From DATBDM01 sp036269915 (lineage in GTDB: Bacteria; Actinomycetota; Thermoleophilia; Solirubrobacterales; Solirubrobacteraceae): 25,353 nt of DNA. A program made the translations under genes and the position numbers. Shown here piece after piece: positions 1 through 8,878 of the stretch; position 1 is the first letter of the stretch, and each line of letters opens with the position of its first letter. Location of the stretch: NCBI GenBank assembly GCA_036269915.1, contig DATBDM010000179.1, positions 1 through 25,353 of the forward strand, read 5' to 3'. The notes under the pieces are model-generated. The model had not been told where the DNA came from. It saw nothing but the letters and a program-made list of their open reading frames with translations, and did no database searches.

Positions 1-258
1 GTGCGTGTGGGCGCGCGGCGCGTGACGACCGTCGACGTCCGGGTGCGGATGGACGGGCGCCCGGCGCGTCACGCCCGCGTGCGCGCGACCACCTCCGGCG
101 CGCACCCTCACCGGCTGGTGACCGTCCGCACCAGCGTTCGCGGTCGCGCGCGTCTGCGCCTGCATCCGGCGCACGCGAGCAAAGTGCGCCTCAGCGTCGT
201 CGGCGCAACACGCTGCGCGCCGGTGCGCCTGACCGTGCTGCGCGTACGGCGCGGATGA
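1..258 (+). CDS. C-terminal fragment of a secreted/Ig-like repeat protein (5' end outside window)
   Basis: The frame is open from the first base, so the true start most likely lies upstream and only the last 85 residues are visible. The segment is rich in Val, Arg and Thr in alternating beta-strand patterns, with a GRPARHARV stretch followed by a conserved-looking TSVRGRARLRL turn. That arrangement is typical of the last Ig-like or carboxypeptidase-regulatory-like beta-sandwich in actinobacterial surface proteins. No catalytic motif, transmembrane segment or sorting signal is visible at the C-terminus. The stop TGA is at 256-258. The next gene starts 68 bp downstream on the same strand. Function cannot be assigned from this fragment; a link to the glycan locus is only positional. 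Confidence 0.5.
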   Translation: MRVGARRVTTVDVRVRMDGRPARHARVRATTSGAHPHRLVTVRTSVRGRARLRLHPAHASKVRLSVVGATRCAPVRLTVLRVRRG

Positions 259-276
259 CGAGCTCGCCGAATTCGG
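259..276. repeat. Two adjacent perfect palindromes after the first stop codon
   Basis: CGAGCTCG (259-266) is followed without a gap by CCGAATTCGG (267-276), directly after the TGA of the upstream fragment. They could be a protein-binding site or a weak transcript end; there is no T-run. Confidence 0.35.
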
Positions 277-314
277 TCCGCGCATGAGCTCTGGACGGCC
301 GTCGCGGACGCGCG

Positions 315-320
315 GATACT
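315..320 (+). promoter_or_regulatory. Possible -10 element for a leaderless GT4 transcript
   Basis: GATACT lies 6 nt before the ATG at 327. A -10-like hexamer at this distance, with no Shine-Dalgarno sequence in front of the ATG, is the arrangement seen at leaderless actinobacterial promoters. No clear -35 is visible. Confidence 0.3.
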
Positions 321-326
321 CGCGAG

Positions 327-1460
327 ATGGACGGTCGGCCGCGCGTGCTCCTGCTCGTCACCCTGGCGGAGACCGGCGGCGCGCAGACGTACGTGGCCGA
401 GCTCCTGCCGGCGCTCGCGCGCGAGCACGACGTGGTCGTGGCCGCCCACGGCGACGGGTTCCTGGCGGATGCCGCGCGCGCCGCGGGCGTCCGGTACGTC
501 GCGCTCGAGCACGTGCGGCGACCGCTGCATCCGTGGCGCGATCTGCGCGGGCTGCTCGAGCTGGTCCGCCTCATGCGGCGCGTGCGGCCCGACCTCGTCC
601 ACGCCAACTCCTCCAAGGCGGGCGTCCTCGGCCGCCTCGCGGCTGCGGTGGCTCGCGTCCCGGTCCGGGTCTTCACCGTCCACGGGTGGGCGTTCCGCGC
701 CCACGACGGCGCGGCCGCGGCGGCGTACCTGTGGGCCGACCGGCTCATGCGGCCGCTCACGACTCGGACGATCTGCGTCGCCGAGAGCGAGTTGCGTTCC
801 GGGGTCGCGGCGGGGACGTGCTCACCCGCGCGGACGGTCGTCATCCGCAACGGCGTGGACCTGACGCGGCCGCGCGCACGCCACGACGGCGACGGATCCG
901 GCGGGACCGCCGTCGCATTGGCGGTCGGGCGGCTCCGGGCGCCGAAGGACTTCGCCTGCCTCGTGCGCGCTTCGGCGGAGCTGGCACCCGGGCGGCTGCG
1001 CGTCCTCATCGTCGGCGACGGCCCGGACCGTCCCGCGCTGGAGGCGGAGATCGCCCGTCTCGGAGTCGGCGCGCCCGTCGAGCTGCTGGGCGAGCGCGGG
1101 GACGTCGCCGAGCTGCTCGCGGCCGCCGACCTCTTCGTGCTCCCGAGCCGCTCGGAGGGGATGCCGATGTCGGTGCTGGAGGCGATGGCAGCCGGACTGC
1201 CGGTGGTCGCGTCGGCGGTCGGCGGGATCCCGGAGCTCGTACGCGACGGCGAGACCGGCAGGCTCGTGGCGCCCGGGGACGCGCCCGCACTGGCGCGCGC
1301 GCTCGACGCGCTCGCCGGCGACCCGGCGGCGCGCGCCCGGCTCGGCGCGGCCGGCCGCCGGCGCGCCGAGCGCGAGTTCGACGTCGAGGCGTGCCGGCGG
1401 GCCCACCTCGAGCTCTACCGGGCAGCGCTCGCCGGCCGCGCCAGCCGCACGCGCCGATAG
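327..1460 (+). CDS. GT4-family glycosyltransferase
   Basis: This 377-residue protein is a retaining GT-B glycosyltransferase that would add a sugar from a nucleotide donor to a lipid-linked glycan at the inner face of the membrane. The N-terminal lobe begins with RVLLLVTLAETGGAQTYV, the usual glycine-rich acceptor-site loop, and continues with HANSSKAGVLGRLAA (residues 93-107), a motif common in exopolysaccharide GT4 enzymes. The donor lobe has VGRLRAPKD (200-208), IVGDGP and the E-x7-E motif in SEGMPMSVLEAMAAG (E277, E285). Length is normal for the family. The ATG at 327 lacks a good Shine-Dalgarno sequence, so a leaderless transcript is possible. The 3' end overlaps the convergent deacetylase gene by 46 bp. 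Donor and acceptor sugars cannot be read from sequence. Confidence 0.9.
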   Translation: MDGRPRVLLLVTLAETGGAQTYVAELLPALAREHDVVVAAHGDGFLADAARAAGVRYVALEHVRRPLHPWRDLRGLLELVRLMRRVRPDLVHANSSKAGVLGRLAAAVARVPVRVFTVHGWAFRAHDGAAAAAYLWADRLMRPLTTRTICVAESELRSGVAAGTCSPARTVVIRNGVDLTRPRARHDGDGSGGTAVALAVGRLRAPKDFACLVRASAELAPGRLRVLIVGDGPDRPALEAEIARLGVGAPVELLGERGDVAELLAAADLFVLPSRSEGMPMSVLEAMAAGLPVVASAVGGIPELVRDGETGRLVAPGDAPALARALDALAGDPAARARLGAAGRRRAEREFDVEACRRAHLELYRAALAGRASRTRR

Positions 1461-2277
1461 GCGGCGCGCGCGACGGAGGGCCGGTCGAAGGCCCCGCGGA
1501 GCTTCGCGCGGACATCGGCGACCCGGTCGTGGGCGTCGATCGCGATCCGCCGGAGCCCGAGCGGATCGGCGCCCGGCCGGTTGGCGCCGGGCTCACACGA
1601 CGTGGCCACCGCGAACCCCGCCGCGGCCACGAGCGCGCGCTCGCGCGCACCGAAGAGCCCGGCCGGGTAGCAGAAGCCGCGCACGGGGCGGCCCAGTCGC
1701 GCCTGCAGCGCCGCGCGTGAGCCGGCGATCTCCGCGCCCGCCGCGCGCTCGTCGAGGGCGAGAAGGTTCGGGTGCGTGACCGTGTGCGCCTCGAAGACCA
1801 GCGGCGACGCGCCGTCGAGGGCGACGATCTCGCGCCAGCCGAGCACAGGCGGCTGCCGCGCGTACCAGGAGAACGCGGCGTTCCCGTCGGCCACGCCGGT
1901 GACCACGAACACCGAGGCACCGAACCCGTGGCGCTCGAGGACGGGCACGGCGTGCTCGGCCACGTCGCGGTAGCCGTCGTCGAAGCACAGGCCGACGACG
2001 CCGTCGCAAGGGTCTCCCGACTCCAGCATCTCCGCCGCCCGGACGGCGTCGACGACGCGGAGCCCCTCCGCATGCAGGAGAGCCATGTGGGCGCGGAAGC
2101 GGTGCGGCGCGACGGCGAGCGGGTCGGGCGCGTCGGCGATCCGGTGGTAGAAGAGGATCCGCAGCCCGGCTGGGGCGACCGGCCGGCGCACGCTCCACGC
2201 CGCGGTGCGGGCGCGCGTGAGCGCGGGCTTGACGGCCTGGACCCACGCAGGCCCGAGGTCCAGCTCCGCGCTGGCCA

Positions 2278-2278
<1 letters not shown>
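1415..2278 (-). CDS. Polysaccharide deacetylase (NodB-like, CE4)
   Basis: The 287-residue product carries the NodB homology domain, which removes N- or O-acetyl groups from glycans with a divalent metal. The key motifs are LCFDDGY (residues 97-103, with the catalytic/metal Asp pair D100-D101) and HTVTHPNL (165-172, metal ligands H165 and H169), followed by FCYPAG (202-207) and the late LRRIAID strand. No signal peptide is evident; the first 40 residues are a basic amphipathic lead-in. The start ATG overlaps the stop of the DAHP synthase gene by one base (TGATG), so it is translationally coupled and is the last gene of a three-gene operon. Substrate is presumably the locus polysaccharide or its lipid-linked intermediate; this is inference. 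The 3' end runs into the GT4 gene. Confidence 0.9.
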
Positions 2279-3320
<1,042 letters not shown>

Positions 3321-3324
<4 letters not shown>

Positions 3325-4070
3325 CGCGATCCCACCTCCTCGAGCCCGCGGTCCCAGCGCCTCCGCAAGCGTGCTGACAGCAGTGTCGTGACCGTGCCCT
3401 GCGGCCACGCGGGGCGGTCGTCCCAGATGCAGACGGGCTCCACGCCGCGCACGGCGCCGGTGAGGAACGCCTCCGTCGCCGCGCGCAGGTCCGCGGAGGA
3501 GACGTCGCCTTCGCGCACGTCGAGGTTCGCGTCGGCCGCCAGCTCGAGCACCCGCCCGCGGGTGACCCCGGGCAGGATCCGGCCGTCGGCGCGCGGCGTG
3601 ACCAGCGCGCCGTCGAGCACCACGAAGACGTTGCCGCGTGAGGCCTCCAGCACGGAGCCGTCGGCGTCCACCACGAGCGGCACGACCCCGGGCTCGGCCT
3701 CGGCGGCCTCCACGCGCCGGCGGTCGGCCCACTTGTGGGCGCCGAGCCCGCCGCGGATGGTGAGCGACCGCAGCACCAGGGCGCGCGGCCAGTCGGGGAA
3801 CACCAGGGCGGCGTCCACCGGCACGACCCGCACGGCACACGCGAGCTCGCCCGATCCGTTCGGGGCGACGTCCAGGCGCAGCCGCGCCAGCGCGGCGCCG
3901 TCCGCCTGCTCGAGGACCAGCTCCCGAGCCCGCGCGGGGAGCGGAGTGCCGAACACCGTCCGCAGGCTCCCGTCCAGCCGAGTCAGATGCGCATCGAGCT
4001 CCACAGGCCGCCCGGAGCGCACGAGCAGCGTCTCGAAAACCCCCCTCGCCCGGTCCGGTCCGACGCTCAC
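3321..4070 (-). CDS. pabC: Class IV PLP enzyme, probable 4-amino-4-deoxychorismate lyase
   Basis: This 249-residue class IV aminotransferase-fold enzyme probably releases pyruvate from aminodeoxychorismate to give 4-aminobenzoate. The PLP-binding lysine is K113 in GLGAHKWADRR. The cofactor-binding LEASRGNVFVV (141-151) and LPGVTRGRVLELA (166-178) motifs are intact, as is the late FLTGAVRGVEPV segment. HKWADR differs from the branched-chain aminotransferase lysine motif and fits the actinobacterial PabC-like group, and the PabAB gene in the same locus supports this. An amino-acid transaminase role cannot be excluded. GTG at 4070 was chosen because GGAGG sits 5 nt upstream. It is the first gene of the pabC-aroF-deacetylase operon and is divergent from the GNAT gene across 44 bp. 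Confidence 0.82.
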
Positions 4071-4114
4071 CAGCGCCTCCGCCCGGTGTACGGTGGCGTC
4101 GAGGGGTCACGCTG
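4071..4114. promoter_or_regulatory. 44-bp divergent spacer between the pabC operon and the GNAT gene
   Basis: The spacer holds ribosome binding sites for both genes (GGAGG on the minus strand; GAGGGG at 4101-4106 on the plus strand). A TACGGT hexamer at 4089-4094 could be a plus-strand -10. There is little room for two full promoters, so at least one probably reaches into the opposite gene. Confidence 0.35.
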
Positions 4115-4831
4115 TTGCCGCGCCGCGTCCACGCCAGCTCGCTCGCCGCCGCGGCGGCGGACCTGCGCTGCCTGGCGCGCCGGAAGGGCCTGCGAGGCGC
4201 CCTTCGCACGGTGGCGCAGGGCATCTCCGGCACGGTGTCGGCGCCGGGCGAGATGCACGTGCTGGTCAAGCCGCTCGACACGGTCGCGCCGCTCGGATCG
4301 GTGCCGCGGCTGCAGCTCGACGAGATCACCCAGGCCTCGTTGCCGGAGCTGGCGAGACTGAACCGTGCCCGCTGCGCCACGCGCGCCGACGCCCGCCTCG
4401 CGGGGAACCTCGCGCACGGCTGGCACGGATTCCTCGCCCACGAGGACGGCCATCCCGTCGGCTGGTACTGGTGGCTCGACGCGACCGCGGAGCTCCATCC
4501 CCATCTCGACCGCCTCGGGATCGAGCTCCGGCACGGCGACGTCTACGGCTTCGACTTCTTCCTCGACGAAGCCCATCGGGGCGAGGGCCGTGCGCTCGAG
4601 TTCCTGCACCACGTCGAGACCGCCCTGCGCCGGCGCGGCTTCGCGCGGCTGTGGGGATACGTCGACGGCGCGAACACGCCGGCCCGGTGGACCTACAGCG
4701 TGCGCGGCTACGCGGTGGTCAGGACGGTCCATCTCCGCCGGGGGTCGATGCGGGCGTCGCGCGCAGGAACCGGTAAGCGCGGAAGCGGGCCGCGAGCACG
4801 GTCCACCCCTCGCGGTATGCGACATGCGTGA
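4115..4831 (+). CDS. GNAT-family N-acyltransferase
   Basis: The 238-residue product has a GNAT fold in its second half: the strand FLAHEDGHPVGWYWWL, the strand VYGFDFFLDEAHRGEGRA with the acyl-CoA pyrophosphate loop HRGEGRA (154-160), and the C-terminal GYVDGANTPARWTYSVRGY helix-strand pair. It would move an acyl group from CoA (or perhaps a carrier protein) to an amino group, plausibly on an amino sugar; the substrate is inference. The start is TTG at 4115, supported by GAGGGG at 4101-4106. Fold-related sequence ends near residue 209. The last 29 residues are Arg/Gly/Ser-rich and encoded opposite the GT2 gene, giving a 113-bp convergent overlap. It sits alone on the plus strand between two minus-strand operons that together make the aromatic precursor. 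Confidence 0.75.
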   Translation: MPRRVHASSLAAAAADLRCLARRKGLRGALRTVAQGISGTVSAPGEMHVLVKPLDTVAPLGSVPRLQLDEITQASLPELARLNRARCATRADARLAGNLAHGWHGFLAHEDGHPVGWYWWLDATAELHPHLDRLGIELRHGDVYGFDFFLDEAHRGEGRALEFLHHVETALRRRGFARLWGYVDGANTPARWTYSVRGYAVVRTVHLRRGSMRASRAGTGKRGSGPRARSTPRGMRHA

Positions 4832-5642
4832 GCGCGCCCGACAACAGCCGCTTGTGGTGCGGGGAGGCGGGGAGCGCATGGACGGCGGGGAGGGTCGCCT
4901 TCAGCAGCGCCGGCGCGGGCGAGGCGCGCCGGTGGCGACGGCGATCGGCGAAGAGCTGCGGGTGACGGGCGCGCAGCTTGGCGTAGCGCTCGGCGTGCCG
5001 GCGTGACGAGCGCGCGAGTCGCCGCCCGGCGTGGACCCGGTAGTAGCCGGTCACCGCGGGGATCCCGATGCCCTTCCAGCCGCGCTCGGCCAGCGTCATC
5101 CACAGGTCCCAGTCCTCGTAGCCGCCCTGGAACTGCCAGCCGCCGGCGTCGAGCACCGCGTCGCGCCGGTAGAGCGCGCTCAGCGGCAGGTGATTCTGGT
5201 AGCTGACCTGCCAGGGATCCAGCCAGGCGCGGCTGCGCTGGGCGTAGGCGAGCGCGCCGAAGTGCCGCACGGAGCCCCACGCGGCCACGGTCTCGGGGTG
5301 ACGATCGAGGACGTCGCGCAGCCGCCGCAGCGCGCCCGGGGCGAGCGCGTCGTCGGCGTCGAGGGGCAGGACGTAGTCGGCGGACGCGGCGTGGACCCCG
5401 GCGGTGCGCGCCGTAGCGGGCCCGGCGTTGGCCTGGTGGAACACGACGACGCCCTCGTCCTGCAGCTGCGCGAGCAGCGCGCTCGCCTCCGGCGCCGTCG
5501 AGCCGTCGTCGACGACGATGATCTGAGCGGGCACGTCCTGGGCGCGAACCGAGGCGACCGCGTCCCCGATCGTCGCGGCGTCGTCGAAGAACGGGATCAC
5601 GACGGCGACCGTACCGGGGCGCTGGTCGGCGGGGAGGCTCAC
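4719..5642 (-). CDS. GT2-family glycosyltransferase
   Basis: A 307-residue inverting GT-A glycosyltransferase. It starts with VAVVIPFFDDAATI, and has VVDDGST (DDG at 45-47), the metal-binding DADD (95-98), and GGYEDWDLWMTLAERGW with the catalytic-base ED pair (176-177). There are no transmembrane helices, so it would act on a lipid-linked acceptor from the cytosol. The start is GTG, overlapping the stop of ligase 1 by 4 bp (GTGA), with GAGGAA inside the ligase gene as ribosome binding site. It is the last gene of the pabAB-ligase-ACP-ligase operon. That coupling links glycosyl transfer with aromatic acyl activation, suggesting the acceptor or product carries the acyl group (inference). Its 3' end overlaps the GNAT gene. 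Confidence 0.88.
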   Translation of the reverse strand: MSLPADQRPGTVAVVIPFFDDAATIGDAVASVRAQDVPAQIIVVDDGSTAPEASALLAQLQDEGVVVFHQANAGPATARTAGVHAASADYVLPLDADDALAPGALRRLRDVLDRHPETVAAWGSVRHFGALAYAQRSRAWLDPWQVSYQNHLPLSALYRRDAVLDAGGWQFQGGYEDWDLWMTLAERGWKGIGIPAVTGYYRVHAGRRLARSSRRHAERYAKLRARHPQLFADRRRHRRASPAPALLKATLPAVHALPASPHHKRLLSGALTHVAYREGWTVLAARFRAYRFLRATPASTPGGDGPS

Positions 5643-7096
5643 AGCAGGTACTTCCTCAGGACCTTGCCGAGTGGGCTCTTCGGGATCTCCTCACGGCGCT
5701 CGACGATCTGCGGGACCTTGTACGCGGCGAGTCGCTCCTGGCAGTAGCGGATCAGGTCGCGCTCGGTCAGCCCGTCGATCGCCACGACGACCGCCTTGAC
5801 CGCCTCCTCGTCTCCCGCCATGGAGCTGTGCACCCCGACCACCACCGCGTCGCGCACGTGGGGATGCGACACGACGACGTCCTCGACCTCGATCGGATCG
5901 ACCTTGTGACCGGCAACCGGGATCAGGCGCTTGCGCCGCCCCGTGATGTACAGCCGCCCGTTGCCGTCGAGGTGGCCGAGGTCGCCGGTGAAGAACCAGC
6001 CGTCACGGAAGGCCTGCCGGTTGAGCCCCTCCATCTCGGCGTAGCCGGCGGTCAGCGCCGGGCTCGAGACGATGATCTCCTCCTCCATGACGGTCACGCG
6101 CACGTCGCCGAGGGGCGCGCCCACGGAGGCGAACGTCGCCACGGGGTCGGGATCCAGGTTGGCGGTGAGCGTGCCCCCCTCCGTGCACCCGTAGAGCTGC
6201 CGGACCGCGATTCCGAACCGCGCGCGGAAGGCGTCGAACGCGGGGCGCTCGAGCGCCGTTCCCGCCGAGAAGCACAGCCGCAGCGAGGAGAGGTCCGCGT
6301 CGCGGTCGGCCTCGGCGAGCAGCCGGAAGTGGAACGGCACGCCCGGGAACACGGTCGCCCGCTCGCGCTCGAGCAGCTCGAGCGCTCGGTTGCGCGTGAG
6401 CACGAACGGGTTCGGGTCCTCCATGAACACGAGCGTGGCGGCGTTGCGAACCGCGGCGAGCATGCAGCAGCCGAGGCCGTAGGTGTGGAACAGGGGGACC
6501 GCGCAGAAGATCCGGTCATCCGGGCGGATCCACGTGTACGCCCGGGCCTCGGCGCAGAGCTGCCCGTGGGTTCGCGAGAGTCGCTTCGGCCGTCCCGTCG
6601 AGCCGGACGAGAACTGCTGCATGACGTCCTCGGCCGGCGCGAGGCTCTGCAGCCTGAGCGGCCCGTTGCTCTCGATCAGTGCCTCGGGCGACACGGCGTC
6701 GAAGCGATCCGGGGCGGTCGTGAGCACCTGGATCGGGTAGTCCCAGTCGGCGGCGATGCGCTCGCACACCGCGGTGCTCTGGGCGTCGGCGATGGCGGCG
6801 CGCACGCGACAGGAGCGGAAGCAGAACTCGAGCTCGTCGCGCTTGAACTGCGGGTTGAGGGGGACGACGACGGCTCCCAGGCCGGCGATGGCGAAGAAGC
6901 ACTCGACGAACGCCGGCGTGTTGGCCATGAGCAGCGCGACCGGGTCGCCGGTGCGGATGCCGCGACCCGCGAGCCCGTGCGCGAGCCGTTCCACGCGCTC
7001 CACGAGCTCGGCGTAGCTCGTCCGCCGCGCACCGTGGACGATGGCGGTCTGGTCCGGCCGCGCGCGCGCGCTCGCGTAGACGAGCTCGATCAGCAC
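5639..7096 (-). CDS. ANL-superfamily acyl/aryl adenylating ligase 1 (complete catalytic set)
   Basis: The 485-residue enzyme should activate a carboxylic acid as its acyl-AMP and pass it to CoA or to the adjacent carrier protein. All core motifs are present: A3 FSSGSTGRPKR (162-172), the A4 region FHTYGLG (203-209), A5 YGCTEGG (302-308), A7 WFFTGDLGHLDGNGRLYITGRRKR (FTGD at 369-372), and A10 PKSPLGKVLRKYL with the adenylation lysine K478. Sequence style is close to benzoate/hydroxybenzoate-type ligases, and the neighbouring PABA genes suggest an aromatic acid, but substrate is not provable by eye. The start is GTG at 7096, inside the end of the ACP gene (7-bp overlap), indicating tight co-translation. 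It is clearly paralogous to ligase 2 on the other side of the ACP. Confidence 0.9.
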   Translation of the reverse strand: MLIELVYASARARPDQTAIVHGARRTSYAELVERVERLAHGLAGRGIRTGDPVALLMANTPAFVECFFAIAGLGAVVVPLNPQFKRDELEFCFRSCRVRAAIADAQSTAVCERIAADWDYPIQVLTTAPDRFDAVSPEALIESNGPLRLQSLAPAEDVMQQFSSGSTGRPKRLSRTHGQLCAEARAYTWIRPDDRIFCAVPLFHTYGLGCCMLAAVRNAATLVFMEDPNPFVLTRNRALELLERERATVFPGVPFHFRLLAEADRDADLSSLRLCFSAGTALERPAFDAFRARFGIAVRQLYGCTEGGTLTANLDPDPVATFASVGAPLGDVRVTVMEEEIIVSSPALTAGYAEMEGLNRQAFRDGWFFTGDLGHLDGNGRLYITGRRKRLIPVAGHKVDPIEVEDVVVSHPHVRDAVVVGVHSSMAGDEEAVKAVVVAIDGLTERDLIRYCQERLAAYKVPQIVERREEIPKSPLGKVLRKYLL

Positions 7097-7347
7097 ACCG
7101 GCCCGCCCTGCCTGGCGTGGACGAAGGCCTCGATGGCCCGGACGTTGCGGAAGTTGCCGGGCACGAGGTCGGCCGGCGCCACGACGATGCCGTAGCGATC
7201 GCGCAGGAACTCGAGCAGCTGCGTGACGCCGAGCGAGTCGATGATGCCGCGCGAGAGGAGGTCGTCGTCGGGGTCGATCACCGTGATCGCCCGGCCGGGC
7301 GCGATCTCGTCGAGGATGAAGTCCTGCAGCTCTGTCGTCACGCTCAC
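7090..7347 (-). CDS. Stand-alone acyl carrier protein
   Basis: An 85-residue carrier protein that should hold an acyl group on a phosphopantetheine arm. The attachment serine is S38 in RGIIDSLGVTQLLEFL. It is preceded by the acidic DPDDDLL loop and followed by VVAPADLVPGNFRNVRAIEAFV, the helix II-III pattern of small ACPs that pair with free-standing adenylating enzymes. A longer open frame reaches to 7503, but its upstream part is an out-of-frame reading of ligase 2. GTG at 7347 was chosen because AGGAGGT lies 7 nt ahead. The gene sits between two ANL ligases, so one or both presumably load it. No ketosynthase or phosphopantetheinyl transferase is in the window, which argues for simple carriage and transfer, not chain elongation. 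Confidence 0.88.
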   Translation of the reverse strand: MSVTTELQDFILDEIAPGRAITVIDPDDDLLSRGIIDSLGVTQLLEFLRDRYGIVVAPADLVPGNFRNVRAIEAFVHARQGGPVC

Positions 7348-7354
7348 GTCGCTC

Positions 7355-7361
7355 ACCTCCT
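7355..7361 (-). promoter_or_regulatory. Strong ribosome binding site fixing the ACP start
   Basis: AGGAGGT on the minus strand lies 7 nt before the GTG at 7347, in the 28-bp gap after ligase 2. It rules out the longer upstream reading frame. Confidence 0.75.
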
Positions 7362-7375
7362 GGGGCAGGCCCGCT

Positions 7376-8875
7376 TCAGACGAGGTACTTGCGCAGCACT
7401 TCGCCGGCGGAGCCCCTCGGGATGGCGTCGCGGAACTCGACGCTCCGCGGCGCCTTGTAGTCGGCGAGGCGCTCGCGGCAGAAGCGGACGAGCTCGCGCT
7501 CACCGCACGCGCCGTCCGCGACCACGACCGCCTTGACGACCTCCTCGCCCTGCACGCCGCTCGCGGCGCCCACCACCACGACCTCGCGCACGCGTGGATG
7601 GACGGCCAGCACGTCCTCGACCTCGACCGGATCGACCTTCTCGCCGCTGACGTCGATGAGCCGCTTGCGCCGTCCCGTGATCCACAGGCGCCCGGCCTCG
7701 TCGAGGCGTCCTCGATCGCCCGTGCGAAACGCGCCGTCGGGAAAGGCCTCGTGGTTGACCTCGTCCGGCACTCCCGCGTAGCCGCGCGTCATCGCGTCGC
7801 TGCGGATGGCGATCTCGCCGTGGCGTCCCGGCTCGACGGGCTCGCCCGACGGTCCGAGCACGCTCACCTCGACGCCGGCCACCGGGACCCCGACCGAGCC
7901 GGCCGTGGCGCGCGCGTCCGGGTCGAGGTTCACGGTGACCACCCCGGCCTCCGTGCAGCCGTAGAGCTGGCGCGGCGGCACGCCGAACGCGTCGGTGAAG
8001 GCGGCGAACGTCGCGCGCGGCAGAAGGGTGCCCGCCGAGAAGACGAGGCGCAGCCTCGACAGGTCGGCCGCGCCGGGCGCCTCGGCCAGCACCCGCAGCG
8101 CGAACGGCACGGCCGGGAAGACGGTCGCCTCGCTGCGCTCGATCAGGGCCAGGACCCGGTCGCGGTCGAGCGCCAGCGGGCCCTGCTCCTCGGCGAAGAC
8201 GAGCGTCGCGCCGCTGCGTAGGGCGGCGAGGAGGCAGCATCCGAACCCGTAGGCGTGGTGCAGCGGCAGCGTGCAGAAGAGCCTGTCGGCAGGCCCCAGG
8301 GCCGTCGCGGCGGCGAAGGCGCCGGCCTCGGCCGCGAGCTGGCGATGGGTCCGCGGCACACGCTTCGGGCGCCCGGTCGCGCCCGCCGAGTAGGTGAAGG
8401 CCGCGGGCGCGTCGGGCGGCGCCGGCGACGACGGCGCGTCTCCGCCGGCCGCGAGGACGTCGGCGAGGGCGATCGTGGCCGGCGCCTGAAGCTCGCGTGC
8501 GGCGTCGACGCCCCGGCCGCTGTCCTCGGTCAGCACGGCTCGGGCGCCCGCCTCGCGCACGCAGAACTCGAGCTCGGGGCGCTTGAACGCCGGGTTCAGC
8601 GGGACGGCCACCGCGCCGGCGCGGGCGATCGCGAGCAGTCCGAGGACGAACTGCGGGCCATCGGCTGCCAGCAGGGCGACCGCGTCACCCGGCTCGATCC
8701 CGCGCGTGACGAGCCCGGCGGCGAGCGCACCGGTGCGCGCATGCAGCTCGGACCAGCTCAGACGTCGCGGCCCACACGCCACCGCGGCCCCGGCGGGCAC
8801 GGTCGCGGCTGCCCGGTCGAGCAGGCCGTCGAGGGTGACCGGGGGCGCTGCGCGGAGGGGCAGCACGGCCGTCAT
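7376..8875 (-). CDS. ANL-superfamily adenylating ligase 2 with altered A10 lysine
   Basis: This 499-residue paralogue of ligase 1 keeps the ANL fold: A3 TYSAGATGRPKR (161-172), LPLHHAYGFG, A5 YGCTEAG (305-311), A7 FRTGDRGRLDEAGRLWITGRRKR and the A8 hinge SGEKVDPVEVE. The A10 loop reads PRGSAGEVLRKYLV: the residue after the conserved glycine, normally the lysine that contacts substrate and AMP during adenylation, is E492. In the A3 loop both hydroxyl residues of the usual S/T-G-S/T core are also replaced by alanine (SAGATG versus SSGSTG in ligase 1). It may therefore be weak in adenylation, a transfer-only enzyme, or a partner subunit of ligase 1. The start ATG is 3 bp after the pabAB stop, in the same operon. 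Confidence 0.88.
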   Translation of the reverse strand: MTAVLPLRAAPPVTLDGLLDRAAATVPAGAAVACGPRRLSWSELHARTGALAAGLVTRGIEPGDAVALLAADGPQFVLGLLAIARAGAVAVPLNPAFKRPELEFCVREAGARAVLTEDSGRGVDAARELQAPATIALADVLAAGGDAPSSPAPPDAPAAFTYSAGATGRPKRVPRTHRQLAAEAGAFAAATALGPADRLFCTLPLHHAYGFGCCLLAALRSGATLVFAEEQGPLALDRDRVLALIERSEATVFPAVPFALRVLAEAPGAADLSRLRLVFSAGTLLPRATFAAFTDAFGVPPRQLYGCTEAGVVTVNLDPDARATAGSVGVPVAGVEVSVLGPSGEPVEPGRHGEIAIRSDAMTRGYAGVPDEVNHEAFPDGAFRTGDRGRLDEAGRLWITGRRKRLIDVSGEKVDPVEVEDVLAVHPRVREVVVVGAASGVQGEEVVKAVVVADGACGERELVRFCRERLADYKAPRSVEFRDAIPRGSAGEVLRKYLV

Positions 8876-8878
8876 CGC

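Noticed and set aside
7348..7503. N-terminal extension of the ACP frame
   Set aside because: It overlaps ligase 2 in another frame and is Ser/Ala-rich noise; AGGAGGT sits 7 nt before the internal GTG at 7347.
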